A stretch of DNA of 47,211 nucleotides from JOPF133 sp035505095 (GTDB taxonomy: Bacteria > Acidobacteriota > Terriglobia > Bryobacterales > Bryobacteraceae): the NCBI GenBank assembly GCA_035505095.1, contig DATJRE010000346.1, positions 1 to 47,211 on the forward strand, read 5' to 3'. Positions 22,610 to 31,940 of the stretch are shown in pieces (position 1 is the first letter of the stretch; every line of letters begins with the position of its first letter). The notes below the pieces were generated by a model, which had not been told where the DNA came from, did not search any database, and saw only the letters and a list, made by a program, of their open reading frames with translations. The position numbers and the translations under genes were made by a program.

Positions 22610-24334
22610 ATGGTCAAGTTCCTGCTCGGCCTGGGTACCGGGGTGCTCCTGGTGTTCCTGGCCTTTGTCTTGCTCATTTTTGCGCTGCTGCGTTTCCGCG
22701 AAAAGCCGCCCGAGATGGAAGCCAATTCCGTGCTGGTGATGCGGCTGGAAGGCGACATCCCCGAGAAGGCCCCCATCGAGCTGCCGGATTTTCTGGGCGG
22801 AGAACAGCGCTCCAATCTCACCGTTTCGAATGTCTGGATGAACCTGCGTAAGGCCGCCGTGGACTCCCATGTGCGCGCCCTGGTGCTGGAGCCCGAAGGG
22901 ATCACCGCCGGCTGGGGCAAACTGGAGGAGATCCGCGGCGACGTCGAGGAATTCCGCAAGTCCGGCAAACCGGTGTATTGCTACCTGCAGGCGCCTACGG
23001 CGCGCGAGTATTACCTGGCGCTTCCCGCGGACCGCATCTACCTGGGGCCGGAAGATCCCCTGATGTTGAAGGGCATGCGCGCCGAAATCATGTATTTCAA
23101 GAAGACTCTGGACAAGCTCGGCGTCACCGTGCAGGTGGAGCACGCCGGCAAGTACAAGGACTTCGGCGATATGTTCACCCGCAGCGACATGAGTCCCGAA
23201 ACGCGCGAAGTAACCACGTCGCTGGTGGACGACCTTTACGGCAACCTGGTGGCACGCATCGCCGCCGCCCGTAAGAAAACCCCCGACGAAGTGCGCGCCA
23301 TCATTAACCAGGGGCCCTTCACCGCCACCGGCGCGCTCCAGGCGGGCCTGGTGGACGAATTGCGCTTCGAAGACCAGATGTGGGGGGAACTGGGGAACCA
23401 GTTGAAAATCCAGCCGGTAAAGGTATCCGCCAGCACCTACACGAATGTGCCCATGGATGCGGTGGGCCTGGGCGGGCGGACGCGCGTGGCGCTGGTGATT
23501 GGGGAGGGCGACATCATTCGCGGTGACCCCTCCGACAATGGCGCCGACGAAAACAGCCTCACTTCTTACGGATTCGACAAGCTGCTGAACCAGGTGGCCA
23601 ACGATCCACTCATCAAGGCCGCCGTGGTGCGTATCGATTCTCCCGGCGGGGAAGTTACCGCCTCCGACGATATCTGGCGCCAGATGAACCTGCTGAGCAA
23701 GAAAAAGCCGCTGGTGATTTCGATGTCGGATGTGGCGGCTTCGGGCGGCTACTACATGGCCATGACCGGCGATCCCATTGTGGCTTATCCGGGCACCATG
23801 ACCGGTTCCATCGGGGTGGTCTTCGGAAAGCCCGACCTGCATGGGCTCTACGATAAGCTGGGCATCACCAAGGACGCCGTCGAGCAAGGCCAGCACGCCG
23901 ATATCGATTCGGACTACACGGCTTTGACGCCCGATGAGCTGGCCTTGCTGCGCAAAGGCATCGACGAAAGCTACAATGACTTCATTATGAAGGTAGCGGT
24001 GGCGCGGCACCGTCCGGCGGCCGATATCGAGCCGGTGGCGCAGGGCCGCGTGTGGCTGGGGTCGCAGGCCAAGCCGCGCGGGCTGGTGGATGAGCTGGGC
24101 GGCCTGAGCACGGCCATCGAACTGGCCAAAAAACGCGCCAACATCCCGGCCAGCGAGCAGGTGAGCGTGATCGTGTACCCGCCCAAACGCACCCTGTTCG
24201 ATCTTCTGACGCGGAAGTCGCAGGAGGACATGCTGGAGTCGCGGCTGGCCAAAGTCTTCGGCAACGTCCCCTTCCACGCCTGGATGCATGGCGGCATGCT
24301 CCGCATGATGCCCGAATGGGTGGTGGTGCACTAA
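22610..24334 (+). CDS. sppA: Signal peptide peptidase SppA, long (67K-type) form
   Basis: This 574-aa protein has an N-terminal membrane anchor (residues 4-28) and two S49 peptidase domains, as in E. coli SppA. The catalytic lysine is expected at K183 in GKYKDFGDMF of the N-terminal domain, and the nucleophile at S378 in DVAASGGYY of the C-terminal domain. IDSPGGEV and GTMTGSIGVVFGK also match. It degrades cleaved signal peptides inside the membrane. The gene begins 2 bases after the PEP-CTERM protease stop, so the two are translated from one message, an uncommon pairing. Confidence 0.93.
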   Translation: MVKFLLGLGTGVLLVFLAFVLLIFALLRFREKPPEMEANSVLVMRLEGDIPEKAPIELPDFLGGEQRSNLTVSNVWMNLRKAAVDSHVRALVLEPEGITAGWGKLEEIRGDVEEFRKSGKPVYCYLQAPTAREYYLALPADRIYLGPEDPLMLKGMRAEIMYFKKTLDKLGVTVQVEHAGKYKDFGDMFTRSDMSPETREVTTSLVDDLYGNLVARIAAARKKTPDEVRAIINQGPFTATGALQAGLVDELRFEDQMWGELGNQLKIQPVKVSASTYTNVPMDAVGLGGRTRVALVIGEGDIIRGDPSDNGADENSLTSYGFDKLLNQVANDPLIKAAVVRIDSPGGEVTASDDIWRQMNLLSKKKPLVISMSDVAASGGYYMAMTGDPIVAYPGTMTGSIGVVFGKPDLHGLYDKLGITKDAVEQGQHADIDSDYTALTPDELALLRKGIDESYNDFIMKVAVARHRPAADIEPVAQGRVWLGSQAKPRGLVDELGGLSTAIELAKKRANIPASEQVSVIVYPPKRTLFDLLTRKSQEDMLESRLAKVFGNVPFHAWMHGGMLRMMPEWVVVH

Positions 24335-24566
24335 GGCTGCGGCCGCGGGATGCCGTGCCGTCGGCGCTGGCCGGCGCTCCTTGAAAGCCGCGCCGCAAGC
24401 CATTAGGGTCGTAGCAGCAGATCTCTAAGGCCGTGAGGTCCGCTATGCCCCGTCGCGGCACCTTTGGATGCCGCGCAGCGCGCGCGTTTCGATATGGAGC
24501 CGTGCGCGTAAGCAAGCGCTATGCGGGTGACAGCCCGTTGGGACGCTGGCCCCACCGGTCGGCTCG

Positions 24567-24586
24567 CCCCTGGCTTAAGCCCGGGG
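24567..24586. terminator. 20-bp palindrome at the end of the membrane-protein gene
   Basis: CCCCTGGCTTAAGCCCGGGG is self-complementary except for one pair and contains the minus-strand stop codon (24575-24577). It lies between convergent genes in an otherwise gene-free 240-base stretch. It may aid termination; no T-run follows. Confidence 0.4.
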
Positions 24587-25096
24587 AGTGCGAAAGGCGA
24601 CAGCCCGTCCGCTCTGCGCCACGCCTGCCTCCGCTTCTTCTACCGGTGTGCCGGGGACCACCATGTCACCGGCCCTGCTGCCATCGTCTGTAACTGCTGT
24701 GACTGGACGTTCTACCGAGGGTAACTCGGCCTCACTGGCCAACGAGCCTTTGTGCATAAACCAGCAGGCGACCGCCAGCCCGATTACGAGTGCCGGAGCG
24801 AGGCCCGCGGGGGCAGTTTGCTGGTGCAGTAACACCGGACCAATAGGTTCGAAAAGGAAGAATGCGAATAAAAAGCCGGCATCGATGCGGCCGATATTAT
24901 AGCCGGTAAGTCCCAGGATAATCCCAATCGCGCCTGCGACCAAAAGGAACGCCAGGTGTGAGGCAATCCGGACATGAACGGTACCAAGGATCGCCGCAAT
25001 CCCAACCGATATCAGAGTAGAGACGAGCGCACCGGCGGCCACTCTGCCGGCCGTCTTAGCGGTATAGTCAAACGGGTCATCCGTGGCATTGGGCAT
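24575..25096 (-). CDS. Hypothetical membrane protein
   Basis: This 173-aa protein has a short polar start (MPNATDDPFDYTAKTAGR) and four hydrophobic segments (about residues 20-38, 46-64, 74-86 and 97-112). A polar C-terminal tail of about 60 residues follows and looks disordered. I do not recognise a family. The ATG at 25096 follows the ClC-channel stop by 5 bases and has GAGG upstream, so it is the last gene of that operon. The C-terminal part runs into sequence with poorer coding character, so the native end may be recent. Confidence 0.6.
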   Translation of the reverse strand: MPNATDDPFDYTAKTAGRVAAGALVSTLISVGIAAILGTVHVRIASHLAFLLVAGAIGIILGLTGYNIGRIDAGFLFAFFLFEPIGPVLLHQQTAPAGLAPALVIGLAVACWFMHKGSLASEAELPSVERPVTAVTDDGSRAGDMVVPGTPVEEAEAGVAQSGRAVAFRTPRA

Positions 25097-25101
25097 TGCG
25101 C

Positions 25102-26892
25102 CTATGCCTCGCCGAGACCTCGGTATTTCTCCAGAACGTCGCATTGCGAAATCACTCCTTCCAGCTTGCCGAAGTCAGCCCGGCTGACTACCGGTACAAC
25201 CTTCCAACGATCTACGTAACGCAAGGCCATTTCAAGGGGATGGTCGGGGTGCAGACAAGGGATCTGGCGGCGGGCCAGGGCGGCATTCAAGGCAAACTCG
25301 CCTTTGCCCTCCCGGGCCATCGCTTCGATATCCTGCCGGTTCACGCTGATCCATCCGGTGGGATTCAAGTGCACGAGTAATACATCCGCGGGATTCGCCC
25401 TCACCCGCTGCAGGACGCGGTCCAGCGGCTCATCGGCATCCAGAACCAGGTTGGCGGCCGGCCGCATGGCATCCTCCACCCGCAGAATGCCCTCTTCCCG
25501 CTGTTCTTCCATGGACGGCAGTTCCAGTCCGTCCTGACGGGTCAGGACGTCGAAAATCGCCGTCGGCTGAATCCCGCGCGAAATCACATAGGCAATCGTA
25601 TTCGCCACAATCACCGGCAGTATGATCGAGTAATTGCCACTTACTTCCAGAACCATGAACACCGAAGTCATAGGCGCCCGCAGAAACCCGGCGAACAGAA
25701 CTCCCATGCCCACCAGGGCATAAGTGCCGGGGGAGCCGGATAAGTTGGGCATAAGCACGTGCTCCGCCCCACCTACTGCCGCGCCCAGCATGGCGCCGAT
25801 AAACAACGTGGGTGCGAACATGCCGCCGGGCGTGCCACTGATGAAGGAAAACATGGTGGCCAGGATCTTGAACCCCGCGAGGATGCCCAGGAATTGCCAG
25901 GTGAACTGTCCGTGCATCGCCTCGTCCATGTATTGGTAGCCGGCGCCCATCACCTGGGGCGCGCCCAGTAGGGCAATCAGCCCGATCAGAAAGCCGGCAA
26001 TGGCGGACTGAAAATACTGAGTCCATTCGGGCAGCGACTTACACCAGCCGCGGAAGGTGGTGATCCCGGTGGCAAACACCACCGAGGCCAATCCACCCAC
26101 AACCCCCAGCACGGCATAAGCGATCAGTTCCGAAGGATGTTCCAATTGCACCGGGGGAATGCGGAACAGCGATTCCGACCCCAGGAACCAGCGCATGACG
26201 ACCACGCTCGACACGGCCGAAAGGACCACCGAGCCCAGGATGCCCGCCGTCCAGCGCCCGATCACTTCTTCGATGACGAACAGCACCGCCGAGATCGGCG
26301 CGTTGAAGGCCGCGGCCAATCCGGCGGCGGCGCCGACCGGAGCGATCAAGCGCATGCGGTCGCGGGACAGGTACACACGCCGTCCGAGCGCCGAAGCCAG
26401 GCTGGCCCCGATCTGCAACGACGGGTCTTCGGGACCCAGGGAATGCCCGGCGCCGATGGCCAGCGCGGCGGTGAGGAACTTACCCACCGCGGTGCGTACC
26501 GGGATATAGCCGTTGTAGATATACAGAGCGGCCTTGGTCTGATTTACCCCGCTGCCGCGCGCCCGGGGAAAGAAGTGAATGACCACCACGGAGATGGCCA
26601 GACCCGCCAGGGCCGGCGCCAGCAGCAGCCGCGCCGCCGAAGGCACGGCCCCCGATCCCAATACGTAGATCCGGCACCAGTCGATGGCGAAGCGGAAACA
26701 GACCACCGCCAGCCCCGAGAAGATGCCAATGAATACGGACAGAATCAGAAAGAAGCGCTCTTCGTGAAAAACCAGCCGGAGCAGCGGATTTGGGGAGCGC
26801 TCGGCCGGAGGGGCTGGGGATTCGGTAGCGCCGTCTTCCAGCGCTACCGCGGTTTGCGAGTCGGTTTGCGTGTCCACCTCAGATACCCTCAT
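25102..26892 (-). CDS. ClC-family chloride channel/transporter with CBS domains
   Basis: This 596-aa protein has a ClC core with about ten or more helices (residues 45-450). Filter motifs are GSGVNQ (113-118), GHSLGPEDPSLQIGA with the gating glutamate E155, and GGMFAPTLFIGA. GSGVNQ replaces the usual GSGIP and GPEDP the usual GREGP. Two CBS domains occupy the C-terminus (about 475-590, with VEDAMRPAANLVLDADEPLDRVL). CBS pairs often bind adenine nucleotides and regulate transport. Presence of the gating glutamate permits either channel or Cl-/H+ exchanger activity. The start overlaps the TPR gene by 14 bases, so translation is coupled. Confidence 0.92.
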   Translation of the reverse strand: MRVSEVDTQTDSQTAVALEDGATESPAPPAERSPNPLLRLVFHEERFFLILSVFIGIFSGLAVVCFRFAIDWCRIYVLGSGAVPSAARLLLAPALAGLAISVVVIHFFPRARGSGVNQTKAALYIYNGYIPVRTAVGKFLTAALAIGAGHSLGPEDPSLQIGASLASALGRRVYLSRDRMRLIAPVGAAAGLAAAFNAPISAVLFVIEEVIGRWTAGILGSVVLSAVSSVVVMRWFLGSESLFRIPPVQLEHPSELIAYAVLGVVGGLASVVFATGITTFRGWCKSLPEWTQYFQSAIAGFLIGLIALLGAPQVMGAGYQYMDEAMHGQFTWQFLGILAGFKILATMFSFISGTPGGMFAPTLFIGAMLGAAVGGAEHVLMPNLSGSPGTYALVGMGVLFAGFLRAPMTSVFMVLEVSGNYSIILPVIVANTIAYVISRGIQPTAIFDVLTRQDGLELPSMEEQREEGILRVEDAMRPAANLVLDADEPLDRVLQRVRANPADVLLVHLNPTGWISVNRQDIEAMAREGKGEFALNAALARRQIPCLHPDHPLEMALRYVDRWKVVPVVSRADFGKLEGVISQCDVLEKYRGLGEA

Positions 26893-28048
26893 GAAGTTTG
26901 CCGATCAGCAGCAACGCCCGATCCGTTCCGGTAGGAGCTTCGCACGCGGCGCTGGTCTGGCGCTCTATATCGAACACCAGTTCCATGGCGTCCTCCGCCA
27001 GATCCGGATCCCTGCCGAGCCCGCGCTCATTGATCTGCGGCTTCATCCTGGCCCAACGGTCGGGCAGACTCTGCTCCGAAGCCAGCGGCGCGGAACTGGT
27101 GGACGCTGTGCAGGACTTCAGCCGCTCCCCGGCCGCCGCGAAGGCCGCGATGACCATCCGGTTGCGCGTGGCGGTCGAAATCCGCCGCCGGAACGGGTCC
27201 ATTTCGAGCACCAGTTCGGTGGTTTTCAGTAGCGCGGCGCTTTCGCTGTCGCTGCTGGAGGCGTTCACGGCCGCTTGCAGATACCGCTCCGCCGTGGGAT
27301 AACGTCCGAGTTCGAAAGCCGCCCGTCCCGCCCCCGCCAGGGCTTCGCGGTTGCCGCGGTCGGCGCGCAGACAGAGTGAGTATGCGTTCAACGCATCCGG
27401 ATAGTCCTGCGCCTGCACAAACAGGTCGCCCACGTGCGCCTGCTGCGCCGGATCGTTCTCCAGGTTGGCCGCCAGTAAAATCAGCTCCGACTGCGCCTGC
27501 ACACGGGCGCGGATCTTCAACAGGTATTCGATTAATTCCAGGCGGGTTTGCCGCATTTCCAAGTCCTGGTTGCCGGGCCACGTGGCGTAAATGGCATTGT
27601 GGTAATAACGCAGGGCCTGTTCGGTATTCCCCTTCTGGGCGGCGATGCGCGCCAGTTCCAGGTTCACTAACCCGTTCTCGGGCTGCCGCTCCCACAGGTT
27701 GATCAGATAGGTAGAAGCTTCCTCAGTGCGGTGCAGCCCCACCAGGGCTTCGGCCAGATTGAGCTGATACGTATAGTTGTCGCGCGAGTAGAGCAGCGCC
27801 GTCCGGAATTCATTCACGGCATGGGCGTAGTGACGCTGCCGGAGATCGGCGGCGCCACCGGCATACGAGCGCGTCCCGAGAGATTTTTGCTGGGTATGAT
27901 ACAGGCTCGACAACTCGCTTACGGCGGCGAAGAGCACCACCGCCACCGTGGAGAGCAAGGCCAGGATTACCGGCTCGCGCGTCAGGTAAGGCCGAAGATC
28001 CAGCCGCTTTCCGTCCAAAACAATCTTCCCGTCTTGCACTCTGAACAT
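26879..28048 (-). CDS. Membrane-anchored TPR protein
   Basis: This 389-aa protein has a short cytoplasmic N-terminus (MFRVQDGKIVLDGKRLDLRPY) and one membrane helix (about 29-48). A series of TPR-like repeats (about 65-285) follows, for example QRHYAHAVNEFRTALLYSRDNY and AGRAAFELGRYPTAERYLQAAV. A C-terminal region contains DRWARMKPQINERGLGRDPDLAEDAMELVFDIE. TPRs mediate protein assembly. The ATG at 28048 is preferred over the adjacent GTG at 28051 because GAGGGGAG lies 8 bases before it. As first gene of the operon it may organise a complex with the ClC channel encoded next. Confidence 0.82.
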   Translation of the reverse strand: MFRVQDGKIVLDGKRLDLRPYLTREPVILALLSTVAVVLFAAVSELSSLYHTQQKSLGTRSYAGGAADLRQRHYAHAVNEFRTALLYSRDNYTYQLNLAEALVGLHRTEEASTYLINLWERQPENGLVNLELARIAAQKGNTEQALRYYHNAIYATWPGNQDLEMRQTRLELIEYLLKIRARVQAQSELILLAANLENDPAQQAHVGDLFVQAQDYPDALNAYSLCLRADRGNREALAGAGRAAFELGRYPTAERYLQAAVNASSSDSESAALLKTTELVLEMDPFRRRISTATRNRMVIAAFAAAGERLKSCTASTSSAPLASEQSLPDRWARMKPQINERGLGRDPDLAEDAMELVFDIERQTSAACEAPTGTDRALLLIGKLHEGI

Positions 28049-28549
28049 CACTAAATCTCCCCTCGGATTCCGTAGCGACCGGAGCGGGACTTACGCGGTC
28101 CTGTTCGGGTGCAGGCTGTGGCGGCATTGGTGTGCCGCGCAGCTACGAAATGGAAATGGGGGTCTCGACGCGAATCCGGTCCGGGGCGCGGAACTGCAAT
28201 TTCGCTTGCCGCCAGGCTGACGCTCGCGTATGAATCGTAGTTAGAGACCCTGATCTCTGATTCCAGTGTAGTGCGGATCGCAGCCTTATGACAAGTGTGC
28301 TGGGAGTTCATAACAGACTCTCCAAGCTGGACGTCGGACTTATCCTCTGAGGGGCATCCCGTCCAACTCTCTAAGTGCCTTCTAATGCAAGCCTAACGCA
28401 ACTCTGTGAGGCTTTAAAAGGAAACCTTTGCGGTGACGGCCGTGCCCACGTTTGTGGGGTGCGCGCGATTTTTCACGGTATGTTTTCTCACGCGGACGCA
28501 ACCGCCGCGGGGCTTGCCTCCGGCCTCGACCGGAGCTACACTCCAAAGC
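28049..28549. other. 500-base divergent intergenic region
   Basis: No gene is supported. An 86-codon minus-strand frame (28051-28311) has poor codon bias and is not accepted. A small hairpin AAAGG-AAA-CCTTT lies at 28417-28429. No convincing promoter pair could be assigned to either flanking gene. Confidence 0.5.
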
Positions 28550-29032
28550 ATGAGAGAATACATAGTCTCAGTTTCAGCTCTGATTCTCTTGTTGGCGTCA
28601 TCCGCCCCGGCACAGACCGTACCGGCCGGCTGGAAGACCATCAAAGATTCCAAAGGCGCCTGCCAGATGGCCGTTCCAGCGGATTGGTCCCCGCTTGGCG
28701 ACAACGCCGGAGTGGCCGTTTTTCACGATTCCTCGACCGCCATCGCGGTGGTCACCAGCCAGCCGGACCAGGCTTTCAAGCCGCTGCCGGAGGTGGTCCA
28801 GAAAGTCATGGGAATTTCCAAAGAGAAAATGTTCGAGAATAGCGCCAAGCGCGTTTTTTACCAGGACCGCACGGCGGCTAATAAGGAGGAACCGAACGCG
28901 TACAGCATCGCCGTGCCCGGTAAGACAGGCACCTGCAGCGGGCATCTGACGTTTTTCCCGGACGTCACCGAAGAGGTGGCCCGCAAGATCGCCCTCAGCC
29001 TGGGCCCGCCCGAGGAGGCCGGCGGCAGCTAA
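28550..29032 (+). CDS. Small secreted hypothetical protein
   Basis: This 160-aa protein has a clear signal peptide (MREYIVSVSALILLLASSAPAQ, cleavage after AQ). The mature part is about 138 residues with two cysteines (CQMAVP and GTCSGHL), and starts VPAGWKTIKDSKGACQMAVPADW. That opening resembles the beta-strand start of lipoprotein-associated PsbP/MOG1-like folds, but this is only a resemblance. The ATG at 28550 is chosen because it begins the signal peptide; the longer upstream frame lacks coding character. It is convergent with the adenylate cyclase gene, 14 bases away. Confidence 0.72.
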   Translation: MREYIVSVSALILLLASSAPAQTVPAGWKTIKDSKGACQMAVPADWSPLGDNAGVAVFHDSSTAIAVVTSQPDQAFKPLPEVVQKVMGISKEKMFENSAKRVFYQDRTAANKEEPNAYSIAVPGKTGTCSGHLTFFPDVTEEVARKIALSLGPPEEAGGS

Positions 29033-29046
29033 ATTCCAGATTTTCC

Positions 29047-29988
29047 CTACCCCTTGAGATACACTTCCAGGTCTTCGAAGGAAATCGCCCAGGCCCGGCT
29101 GGGTGCTTCGTAGCCCTTCAGCTCCACCTCGCGCTCGACGAACGGAAGCTGGCTGGCCACGCCCAGCTCAGCGGCGGTCCGCGGTCCCAGCGCTACGTTT
29201 AATCCCAGCGTTTTAGTGGCGGCCTCCAGGCGGAATGCGGCATTCACCGTATCCCCGATGGCGGTATAGTCCGCGCCGCTCAGGATGGCCGGACCGGTAT
29301 TGATGCCGGCTCCGATGCGCAGTGGCCCCGGCAGCGGCAAGGTCTGGCTGATCTCGGCCGTGGCCGCGTCCATCTGGCTTACCGCCCGCAGCGCCCGAAG
29401 GACATCGGCGGCCAGATCCGGCACGTGGTCGTGCACCCACACCGCCATCACCGCATCGCCGATGTATTTCTGCGCCCAGCTCCCCAGCCCTTGCGCAATC
29501 TTCCCGGTGCGCAGAAACCACGTCCCGATGGTTTGCGAAAGCAGCGATTCGGAGACCGTGCGCGCCAGCGGCGTGAAATCGCGGATATCCACCACCACGA
29601 TGGTCGCCAGGCTGTGCATGTGCAGCGCCGTGGTGGGCGCGTTGCGGCCGGCATCGTCCACCGGCAACGCGTGCGGGGCGCGCACCGGCTGCCGGAAGGC
29701 CAACTGCTGGTCGCCGAACAACAGCCGGTCCTGGTCGTTCAAAACCACCGGCACGCTCACCCGCCGCGAGTTGACGAAGCTGCCGTTGCGGCTGCCGAGG
29801 TCTACCAGTGAAAAATCGCCCGTCTCCCGGCGCTGGATCAGCGCGTGCAGCCGCGACACCGAGCGGTTGTCCAGCATCACCGCGCAGCCGTCGCCCCGGC
29901 CGATGGCCCATGACTGACCCTGTGCCAAGGTATAGTGGCGGCCATTGGGTTCTAAAACCAGATATGCGTCAGCGGGGGGGAGATTCAC
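29047..29988 (-). CDS. Adenylate cyclase (class III) with N-terminal FHA domain
   Basis: This 313-aa soluble protein has an FHA domain (about 10-98) with the phosphothreonine-binding motifs IGRGDG, SVSRLHALI and DLGSRNGSF. A class III cyclase domain follows (about 128-300). The metal aspartates are D134 (VVVDIRDF) and D178 (KYIGDAVMAVW). K174 and D246/T247 are the adenine-selecting positions. N249 and R253 (TVNAAFRLE) stabilise the transition state. All key residues are present, so it should make cAMP. The FHA domain implies control by a Ser/Thr kinase. The GTG at 29988 has GGAGG upstream; a TTG at 30057 would add 23 residues. Confidence 0.9.
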   Translation of the reverse strand: MNLPPADAYLVLEPNGRHYTLAQGQSWAIGRGDGCAVMLDNRSVSRLHALIQRRETGDFSLVDLGSRNGSFVNSRRVSVPVVLNDQDRLLFGDQQLAFRQPVRAPHALPVDDAGRNAPTTALHMHSLATIVVVDIRDFTPLARTVSESLLSQTIGTWFLRTGKIAQGLGSWAQKYIGDAVMAVWVHDHVPDLAADVLRALRAVSQMDAATAEISQTLPLPGPLRIGAGINTGPAILSGADYTAIGDTVNAAFRLEAATKTLGLNVALGPRTAAELGVASQLPFVEREVELKGYEAPSRAWAISFEDLEVYLKG

Positions 29989-30161
29989 CGTCCTCCAATT
30001 TAGCAGAACATCCCATTTTCCCGCCCGGTGGTCATAGAGCCGTGATTTGGGGCACAAACGGAATCCTCCCTAGTACAAAAGTACATTTCCTGTTACCCCT
30101 GTAGTACCGGCCAGTCTACAATAACTTTAGGGAGCGCCCGATAGATCCCCAGAGGTAACGA

Positions 30162-30443
30162 ATGTCCATTGTCTACGTGTTCGTGTATCTGCAACTGCTG
30201 GATCTGCTCACCACTCTGGTGGGTTTCCGGCTGGGCGCCTCTGAGGCCAGCCCCTTCATCCGGTTTCTGATGTACTTTGGTCCCGGCGTGGGCGTGGCGC
30301 TTTCGAAACTGCTGGCACTGGCCTTGGGAGCTTGGTGCGTCTACCGCAAAAAGCACCAGCTCATCCGTTGGATCACCTTTTGGTACGGCGGGCTGGTGGT
30401 GTGGAACCTGATGATTCTGCTGGCCGCTCCGGCGCTCAAGTAG
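30162..30443 (+). CDS. Small membrane protein, DUF5658-like
   Basis: This 93-aa protein has three hydrophobic segments. It starts VYVFVYLQLLDLLTTLVGFRLGASEASPFIRF, matching the DUF5658 pattern (D-TT-G-GA-E-NP). The family is an uncharacterised short membrane protein common in bacteria. AGAGG lies 6 bases before the ATG. It is divergent from the cyclase gene and convergent with a polytopic membrane protein. A weak -10 box, TACAAT, lies at 30117-30122. The function is unknown. Confidence 0.8.
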   Translation: MSIVYVFVYLQLLDLLTTLVGFRLGASEASPFIRFLMYFGPGVGVALSKLLALALGAWCVYRKKHQLIRWITFWYGGLVVWNLMILLAAPALK

Positions 30444-30453
30444 CCTTCCGGCC

Positions 30454-31896
30454 TCAGCCCTGCCCCAGCCAATCGGGCAGCAACCGCATATCCGTAGTGC
30501 CCGTTTCGGTGCCGGCTTTGAGTTCGCGCAGCACGATCCGGCCCTGGTGATCCACGCTCACCTGGTACATGGGCAGGTCGCCCGGCTTCACCACGTAAGT
30601 GCCGCTTTGCAGGTACCAGGCCTCCAGGCGCGACGAAGTCACTACCGGGTTCGGCCGCAGCGCCCGCACCCGGAACTGGCGCGTGGAAGGCTCATAATTG
30701 GCATAGCTGTAGCAGCGGCCCAGGCAGACCCGGTCGATGACATGGGTGAGCGCATTCACCCGCATGTGCGGATCGCCGATCGCGCTGACCACCCTCTGGC
30801 CCGGTTCGAGCGCCGCCACCACATCCTGCATCTGGTCCTCGAAGCGGTTCAACGCCCGCTCGTCGCTATACAGGAAGAAGAAGTAGGTGAGGGCCACCGC
30901 GTAGAGCGCCACGCGCTCCAGTTTGTTGAACCGCACCGCCCCCAGCAGCGCGCAAATGCAGATGGCGACTCCCAGCGACATGCGCTCGGCGATATAGCTG
31001 AGCGCCTGCGAATAGCCCGGAACCAGCACCGCGCCCGGCAGCACCAGCACCGCCGAAGCGCTGATCACGCAGAGCTGAAAGGGCAGCCCGGAAGCCACGC
31101 GGCGCGCACCCTGGCTGCGCACCAGCCCCAGAAACAGCAGTCCCCAGACCGCCAGCAGCCCCATCAACACCACGTAATACTTGGTGTCGAAGACCCAAAG
31201 CTGATCGAGACCGGTAGTAAAGGTCACCTGCGTAGGCGACCAGCGAGTGAACATGGAGCGGCTCACCAGCGCGTGCACTCCGCCCATGGTGAGTACCGCC
31301 GCGGCCGTCAGAAGCGCCGGATGCCGCGGCGCCATGCGGCGGGCCAGCGCCAGGTAGCTTGCCAGCCCCACCGTCCAGAGCACCGGCAGCGCGTGCGCCA
31401 GGTAGGCCAGCACCAGGATGGGTATGGCCGCCAGTACGCGGCGCGGCCTGGGTTCCCAGGCCAGCGCCAGCGCCCAGCAGCACAGCCCGAAGCTCAGGTA
31501 AAAGTTGAAGAAGCCGCTGTGGAAGACCCAGCCGTAGGCCAGCATGGCCACCGCCGGCATCAGCCCCCAAGGCCGCCTGCCCGAAACCACCGCAACGAAT
31601 ACGAAAACACCCCAAACGAACGTCAGCACCGCCACCGAAACGGCTACCCGCTGGGCGGCCTCCGCTCCCAGCGTGCGCAACAGGCCGCTCAACATCAGGT
31701 CAAACAGGATGTTGGTGCTCTGGCGCGCCACCGCCAGCCCGCTGGTCCGGCCGCTTTCGATCAACTGCACCAGCCAGGCGTTGTAGATGTGGCTCGAAAG
31801 ATCGCCCGCCTGCAACCGCGGCTGCCAGAAGCACGGCACCAGCAGCAGCACCGACGCCGCCAGGTAGCGCCAGCCTTTGCGCGCAATCCCGATCAT
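30454..31896 (-). CDS. Polytopic membrane protein, possible GT-C glycosyltransferase
   Basis: This 480-aa protein has about eleven membrane helices and a soluble C-terminal domain of about 110 residues (from DVVAALEPGQRVVSAIGD). An acidic pair follows the first helix (LQAGDLSSHIYNAWLVQLIESG). That layout resembles GT-C glycosyltransferases, which use lipid-linked sugars, but no firm signature is present. The start is uncertain: the ATG at 31896 gives a membrane helix at once, whereas the open frame continues to a TTG at 31944 that overlaps the DUF362 stop. It is the last gene of the minus-strand series from the Tad locus. Confidence 0.7.
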   Translation of the reverse strand: MIGIARKGWRYLAASVLLLVPCFWQPRLQAGDLSSHIYNAWLVQLIESGRTSGLAVARQSTNILFDLMLSGLLRTLGAEAAQRVAVSVAVLTFVWGVFVFVAVVSGRRPWGLMPAVAMLAYGWVFHSGFFNFYLSFGLCCWALALAWEPRPRRVLAAIPILVLAYLAHALPVLWTVGLASYLALARRMAPRHPALLTAAAVLTMGGVHALVSRSMFTRWSPTQVTFTTGLDQLWVFDTKYYVVLMGLLAVWGLLFLGLVRSQGARRVASGLPFQLCVISASAVLVLPGAVLVPGYSQALSYIAERMSLGVAICICALLGAVRFNKLERVALYAVALTYFFFLYSDERALNRFEDQMQDVVAALEPGQRVVSAIGDPHMRVNALTHVIDRVCLGRCYSYANYEPSTRQFRVRALRPNPVVTSSRLEAWYLQSGTYVVKPGDLPMYQVSVDHQGRIVLRELKAGTETGTTDMRLLPDWLGQG

Positions 31897-31940
31897 AGCC
31901 GTTGGATCGTCCTCATTATCCGCATCCTCCGTGGGTGCCC

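Noticed and set aside
22394..24403. A 669-codon open frame on the minus strand opposite sppA
   Set aside because: It is antisense to a gene with complete catalytic motifs. Its translation is His/Gln/Gly-rich, as expected from mirrored GC-rich codons, and matches no family.
28051..28311. An 86-codon minus-strand frame just before the TPR gene
   Set aside because: Third-position GC preference is weak compared with neighbours, there is no recognisable motif, and the region looks like a promoter-bearing leader.
30100..30106. BlaI-like half site TGTAGTA, also at 44196-44202
   Set aside because: Only one half of the operator is present at each place; the second arm is missing at the required spacing.
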